NCBI GenBank assembly: GCA_025355255.1
Contig: JANYAA010000409.1
Location: forward strand, 1-8,670
Direction: 5' to 3'
DNA length: 8,670 nt
DNA from: Chloroflexota bacterium
Lineage (GTDB): Bacteria > Chloroflexota > Limnocylindria > Limnocylindrales > CSP1-4
Every line of letters starts with the position of its first letter. The first letter of the stretch is position 1. The notes beneath the pieces were generated by a model that was given only the letters and a program-made list of their open reading frames with translations, was not told the DNA's origin and ran no database searches. This document shows, one piece after another, positions 5,490 to 8,670 of the stretch. The translations under genes were made by a program, and so were the position numbers.

Positions 5490-6012
5490 CTACTTGATCG
5501 TGATGACGGCCTTCATGCCGGCCGCGTAGTGCCCGATGACATGGCAGCCCGCCAGGGTCTGGCCCGGCGCGGCGAAGATGTAGGTGAGCTCCTTGGTCTT
5601 GCCGGGCTCAACGCCGATCGCGTTGGGCTCGTCCTTGGGCATCGACATGCCGCCGTTGGCCATCATCTCCTTGTCGTGGGCTGTTTGGTCGGCTGCATCG
5701 CCGAGCGTGAACTCGTGGAACACCGTGCCGGTATTGGTGACGACGAAGGTGACCGGCTTGCCGGCGGGCACCGTCAGCGCGGCAGGCTCGATCTTGAGCA
5801 AGTCGGTGAGGGTCACCTGGATCCGTGTGGCGGCGGACGGGTCATACGACGCAGGCGGGGTCTCCGACATCGCGGGAGCGGATTTGGCCGGGGCGGCCGC
5901 CGTGGCCTGAGCCCCAAAGGACCAGGCGGGAGCACCGCGATGGCGGCGAGCGGAAGCAGGCAGCGGCAAGCACCGCGATGGCGGCGAGCGGAAGCAGGCG
6001 AATGGGGCGCAT
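5490..6012 (-). CDS. Cupredoxin (type I copper protein), signal-peptide region frameshifted
   Basis: The copper domain is intact and continuous from 5969 down to 5490. In that frame (159 residues from TTG 5969) the ligands are His85 (VFHEF), Cys142, His147 and Met152 (CX4HX4M), the plastocyanin/azurin-like set. A Met-rich loop, EMMANGGMSMP at 101-111, may add a Cu(I) site. The best start is ATG 6012, with GGAG 6 nt upstream and 32 bp after the ATPase stop. It reads MRPIRLLPLAAIAVLAAAC, a clear export signal, but then leaves the frame of the copper domain: 6012 to 5490 is 523 nt, one more than a multiple of three. The break coincides with a 31-bp direct repeat. The TTG 5969 start would have no ribosome site and no signal peptide. 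So this is a sequencing/assembly error or a recently broken gene. An exported copper carrier paired with the ATPase is the likely original role. Confidence 0.85.
5931..5999. repeat. Two 31-bp direct repeats inside the cupredoxin signal-peptide region
   Basis: Copies at 5931-5961 and 5969-5999 are identical, separated by 7 bp (period 38). On the coding strand each copy can encode LLPLAAIAV, the hydrophobic core of the signal peptide, but in different frames. The upstream copy fits the ATG 6012 frame; the second copy is read out of frame by the copper domain. Confidence 0.95.
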
Positions 6013-6018
6013 GGCGTT

Positions 6019-6022
6019 CTCC
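6019..6022 (-). promoter_or_regulatory. Ribosome binding site supporting cupredoxin start at 6012
   Basis: GGAG on the minus strand, 6 nt before ATG 6012. It matters because it places the true start in the signal-peptide frame rather than at TTG 5969. Confidence 0.65.
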
Positions 6023-6044
6023 AGTGTTGGGGAAAGGATGGTCT

Positions 6045-8670
6045 TCAGGAAGCGGAGGCGGCGGCGGTCGCCCCGACGTGTGGCGTCTGGGTCACCGGCT
6101 TGACGCGGAAGCGGCGGAGGCGGAGCGCGTTGGAGACGACCGTCACCGACGAGAGCGCCATGGCCGCGGCTGCGAAGATCGGGTCCAGCAGCATCCCGTT
6201 GATCGGATACAGCACGCCCATCGCGACGGGGATGAGGATGACGTTGTACCCAAACGCCCAGAACAGGTTCTGGCGGATATTCCGCATCGTCGCGCGGGAC
6301 AACGCGATGGCCGTGACGAGGCCGCGCAGGTCGCCCGACATCAGCGTGACCCCGGCGGACTCCATGGCGACGTCGGTGCCGGTGCCCATCGCGACGCCCA
6401 CATCCGCCGAGGCGAGCGCAGGGGCGTCGTTCACGCCGTCCCCCACCATCGCCACAACCTTGCCCTCCGCCTGGAGCGCCTTGACCGCGGCGGCCTTGCC
6501 GTCGGGGCGGACGTCGGCGACGACCGTGTCGATGCCTGCGCTGCGGGCGATGGCCTCAGCCGTTCGCCGGTTGTCGCCCGTCAGCATCGCGACCGTGATT
6601 CCCAGCTTGTGGAGGGCGGCGACCGCCTCGACGGAGCCCGCCTTGAGCGTGTCCGCGATGGCGATGACGGCCGCGGCCCGCCCGTCGACTGCGGCGAACA
6701 CGGGGGTTCTGCCGTCGGCGGCAAGCTGGTCGGCCGTTTCGACCAGGGTCGACACGTCGATGCCCTCAGCCTCGAGGTAGCCGGGGCGGCCGACGACGAC
6801 ACGACGCCCGGCAACAGTTGCCGCGACGCCGCCACCCGCCGTCGAGAGGAAGTCGCCAACCTCCGCGAGGACCAGACGCCGGGTGTCGGTCGCCTCGCGC
6901 ACGATGGCGTCGGCAAGCGGGTGCTCAGACCCGCGCTCTGCGGCGGCGACGAGGGCGAGCAGCTCGTCCTCGGGCAGCGCGCCGTCGACGCGGACGATGT
7001 CGGTGACGCGGGGCTTGCCCTCGGTGAGCGTGCCGGTCTTGTCGAGGACGACGGCACGCACGGAGCCCAGCCGCTCGAGCGCCTCGGCGCTGCGGAACAG
7101 CACGCCGTTCTCGGCGCCCTTGCCGGTGCCCACCATGATCGACGTGGGTGTGGCCAGGCCAAGCGCGCAGGGGCACGCGATGATCAGGACGGCCACGGTG
7201 TTGAGCAGCGCGAGGTTGAACGCGGGCGCCGGGCCGAAGATGAACCACGCGGCAAACGTGAGCGCCGCGAGCACCAGCACCATCGGCACGAAGTAGCCGG
7301 TCACGATGTCCGCGAGGCGCTGGATCGGGGCGCGCGAGCCCTGCGCCTCGGACACCAGGCGGATGATCTTGGCGAGGACCGTATCAGCGCCGATGCGCGT
7401 GGCCCGGAATGTGAGCGTGCCGGTGGTGTTGAGCGTGCCGCCAACCACGAGGTCCTCGGCGCGCTTGGCGACGGGCAGGCTTTCGCCGGTGATCATGCTC
7501 TCGTCGACGCCCGACGCACCCTCGGTCACGACGCCGTCCACCGCAACCGTCTCGCCGGGTCGGACGCGGACGAGGTCGCCCACGCGGACATCCGCGACGG
7601 GGACATCCAGCTCGGAGCCGTCGCGCAGCACGCGCGCCGTGCGCGGGGCCAGGCTGATCAGCCGCCGGATGGCGTCGGACGTGTGGCTGCGGGCGCGGGC
7701 CTCAAGGAACCGGCCGAGCAGGATCAGCGTGATGATCGCCGACGACGTATCGAAATACAGTGGCAACTGCTCGGAGGTGGCGATGCCGGCGGCCTCGAAG
7801 AACCGCGGAACGAGGATCGCGGCGAGGCTGTAGAAGTACGCCGCCGAGGTGCCGATGGCGATCAGAGTGTTCATGTCCGTGGCTCGGTGTCGGGCCACCT
7901 TCCAGGCGCCCCGATAGAACGGCAGACCGGCGTAGAACTGGACCGGCGTCGCAAACGTCAGCTGGAGCCATGGGTTCGAGAAGATCGCTGGAACGAAGGA
8001 CGCGATCGTCATGTGGGCCAGGCCGAGCAGGAGCGGCGTCGTCAGCACAGCTGCCACGATCAGCCGCCGACGGGTGTCGGCGAGGTGGCGCTGCTGGAAG
8101 CTCGTCTCGGGTGCACGGGCGACTTCGCGATGGGCCGCGTGTGGTTCGGCAGTGGCACCACTCGTGGCCGGGCGCGGATCGACTCCTCCATCGACGATCA
8201 GGCGCGCGTCGTAGCCTGCGGCCTCGACCGCGGCGATGATCTGGTCGACCGTCACGTCCGGGCCGGCCACCACGGTCGCTCGCTCGGTGGCGAGGTTCAC
8301 GTTCGCTGTGGTCACCCCGTCCAGCTTGCCAAGGTAGCGCTCGATCCGGTTGACGCACGACGCGCAGGTCATCCCCTCGATGTCGAGGGCGAACGTACGC
8401 GTGGCGGAGAAACCGATCTCCACCGTTCGACCGCTGGGTTCGGCGCCGGTTCGCTCCGCCTGGTCGAGACGAGCTTCGTATCCGGCAGCTTCGACCGCCC
8501 GCCCGAGATCATCGAGCGACACGCGCCCCGGATCGAATCTGACCGACGCCGATTCGGTGGCCAGATTGACGCTGGCCTCCTCGACGCCGTCGACCTTGCG
8601 AAGGTAGCGCTCGATCCGGTTGACGCACGATGCGCAGGTCATGCCCTCGACCGGGAAACGGGCGCCGGCG
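6045..8670 (-). CDS. copA: Cu(I)-exporting P1B-type ATPase, CopA-like (5' partial)
   Basis: ATP-driven exporter of Cu(I) (or Ag(I)) across the cytoplasmic membrane. The frame is open to the window edge and reads RFPVEG before the ATG at 8642, that is, the strand leading into a GMTCASC metal-binding motif, so the true start lies beyond 8670. Numbered from Met 8642 (865 residues), there are two HMA domains with Cys3/Cys6 and Cys93/Cys96, a linker about 160-190, actuator TGES 385-388, TM metal site Cys490-Pro-Cys492, phosphorylation Asp534 (DKTGT), His574-Pro575 of the nucleotide domain, TGDN 688-691 and GDGVND 734-739. Tyr799-Asn800 and Met828 with Ser831/Ser832 complete the P1B-1 copper signature. 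All catalytic motifs are intact. It is the first visible gene of the minus run; its promoter and any repressor gene are outside the window. Confidence 0.97.
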   Translation of the reverse strand, partial: AGARFPVEGMTCASCVNRIERYLRKVDGVEEASVNLATESASVRFDPGRVSLDDLGRAVEAAGYEARLDQAERTGAEPSGRTVEIGFSATRTFALDIEGMTCASCVNRIERYLGKLDGVTTANVNLATERATVVAGPDVTVDQIIAAVEAAGYDARLIVDGGVDPRPATSGATAEPHAAHREVARAPETSFQQRHLADTRRRLIVAAVLTTPLLLGLAHMTIASFVPAIFSNPWLQLTFATPVQFYAGLPFYRGAWKVARHRATDMNTLIAIGTSAAYFYSLAAILVPRFFEAAGIATSEQLPLYFDTSSAIITLILLGRFLEARARSHTSDAIRRLISLAPRTARVLRDGSELDVPVADVRVGDLVRVRPGETVAVDGVVTEGASGVDESMITGESLPVAKRAEDLVVGGTLNTTGTLTFRATRIGADTVLAKIIRLVSEAQGSRAPIQRLADIVTGYFVPMVLVLAALTFAAWFIFGPAPAFNLALLNTVAVLIIACPCALGLATPTSIMVGTGKGAENGVLFRSAEALERLGSVRAVVLDKTGTLTEGKPRVTDIVRVDGALPEDELLALVAAAERGSEHPLADAIVREATDTRRLVLAEVGDFLSTAGGGVAATVAGRRVVVGRPGYLEAEGIDVSTLVETADQLAADGRTPVFAAVDGRAAAVIAIADTLKAGSVEAVAALHKLGITVAMLTGDNRRTAEAIARSAGIDTVVADVRPDGKAAAVKALQAEGKVVAMVGDGVNDAPALASADVGVAMGTGTDVAMESAGVTLMSGDLRGLVTAIALSRATMRNIRQNLFWAFGYNVILIPVAMGVLYPINGMLLDPIFAAAAMALSSVTVVSNALRLRRFRVKPVTQTPHVGATAAASAS
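8331..8650. repeat. 50-bp near-identical direct repeat within the two HMA domains of copA
   Basis: The segments 8331-8380 and 8601-8650 differ at only two positions (8361/8631 and 8373/8643) and are 270 bp apart, exactly 90 codons. They encode the same [15 protein letters not shown] metal loop and helix. Sequence between these islands has diverged much more, so the identity is local. Confidence 0.9.

Noticed and set aside
5967..5969. TTG as the true cupredoxin start
   Set aside because: No Shine-Dalgarno and no signal peptide, whereas ATG 6012 has both. It is only the first start codon in the copper-domain frame after the break.
5920..5999. Programmed ribosomal frameshift in the cupredoxin gene
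   Set aside because: No slippery heptamer or following stem is evident, and a repeat-associated indel explains the break more simply.
5931..5999. Start of a CRISPR array or mobile-element terminal repeats
   Set aside because: Only two copies, with a 7-bp spacer, and they encode signal-peptide sequence; no flanking cas or transposase gene.

Overview
The window comes from a high-GC bacterium. GC dominates third codon positions, GTG and TTG starts are used, and genes are tightly packed with 4-bp overlaps. Gene content and protein style would fit a high-GC Chloroflexota (Limnocylindria-like) or an actinomycete, but nothing here fixes the taxon. No rRNA, tRNA, CRISPR array, transposase or integrase was seen.

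The layout is two convergent gene runs. The plus-strand run (1-3986) starts with an OmpR-type response regulator cut by the window edge and its membrane histidine kinase. These are followed by a CzcD-type cation diffusion facilitator, a small thioredoxin-like protein, a second short CDF-like membrane protein without the cytoplasmic domain, and a 91-residue cysteine-cluster protein of unknown function. Genes overlap by 4 bp or lie within about 35 bp, so this looks like one transcript.

The minus-strand run (8670 down to 4096) starts with a Cu(I)-type P1B ATPase (CopA-like, 5' end outside the window). It continues with a cupredoxin, a YHS-domain protein with an extra CSCC tail, a short free-standing YHS protein and, after a 150-bp gap, a lipoprotein with the PCYCGC motif. 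The two runs meet at a short gene-free stretch (3987-4095).

Together the genes suggest a metal, mainly copper, homeostasis island. The two-component system would sense envelope metal, the P1B ATPase and CDFs would export metal, and the cupredoxin, lipoprotein and small Cys proteins would bind or pass on metal or redox equivalents. The parts most worth following up are the Cys-rich accessory proteins with no assigned role (91-aa CX4CXC protein, YHS+CSCC protein, PCYCGC lipoprotein, CTD-less CDF with an unusual metal site). The cupredoxin also has a broken signal-peptide region: a 31-bp direct repeat puts the start/signal peptide and the copper domain in different reading frames.
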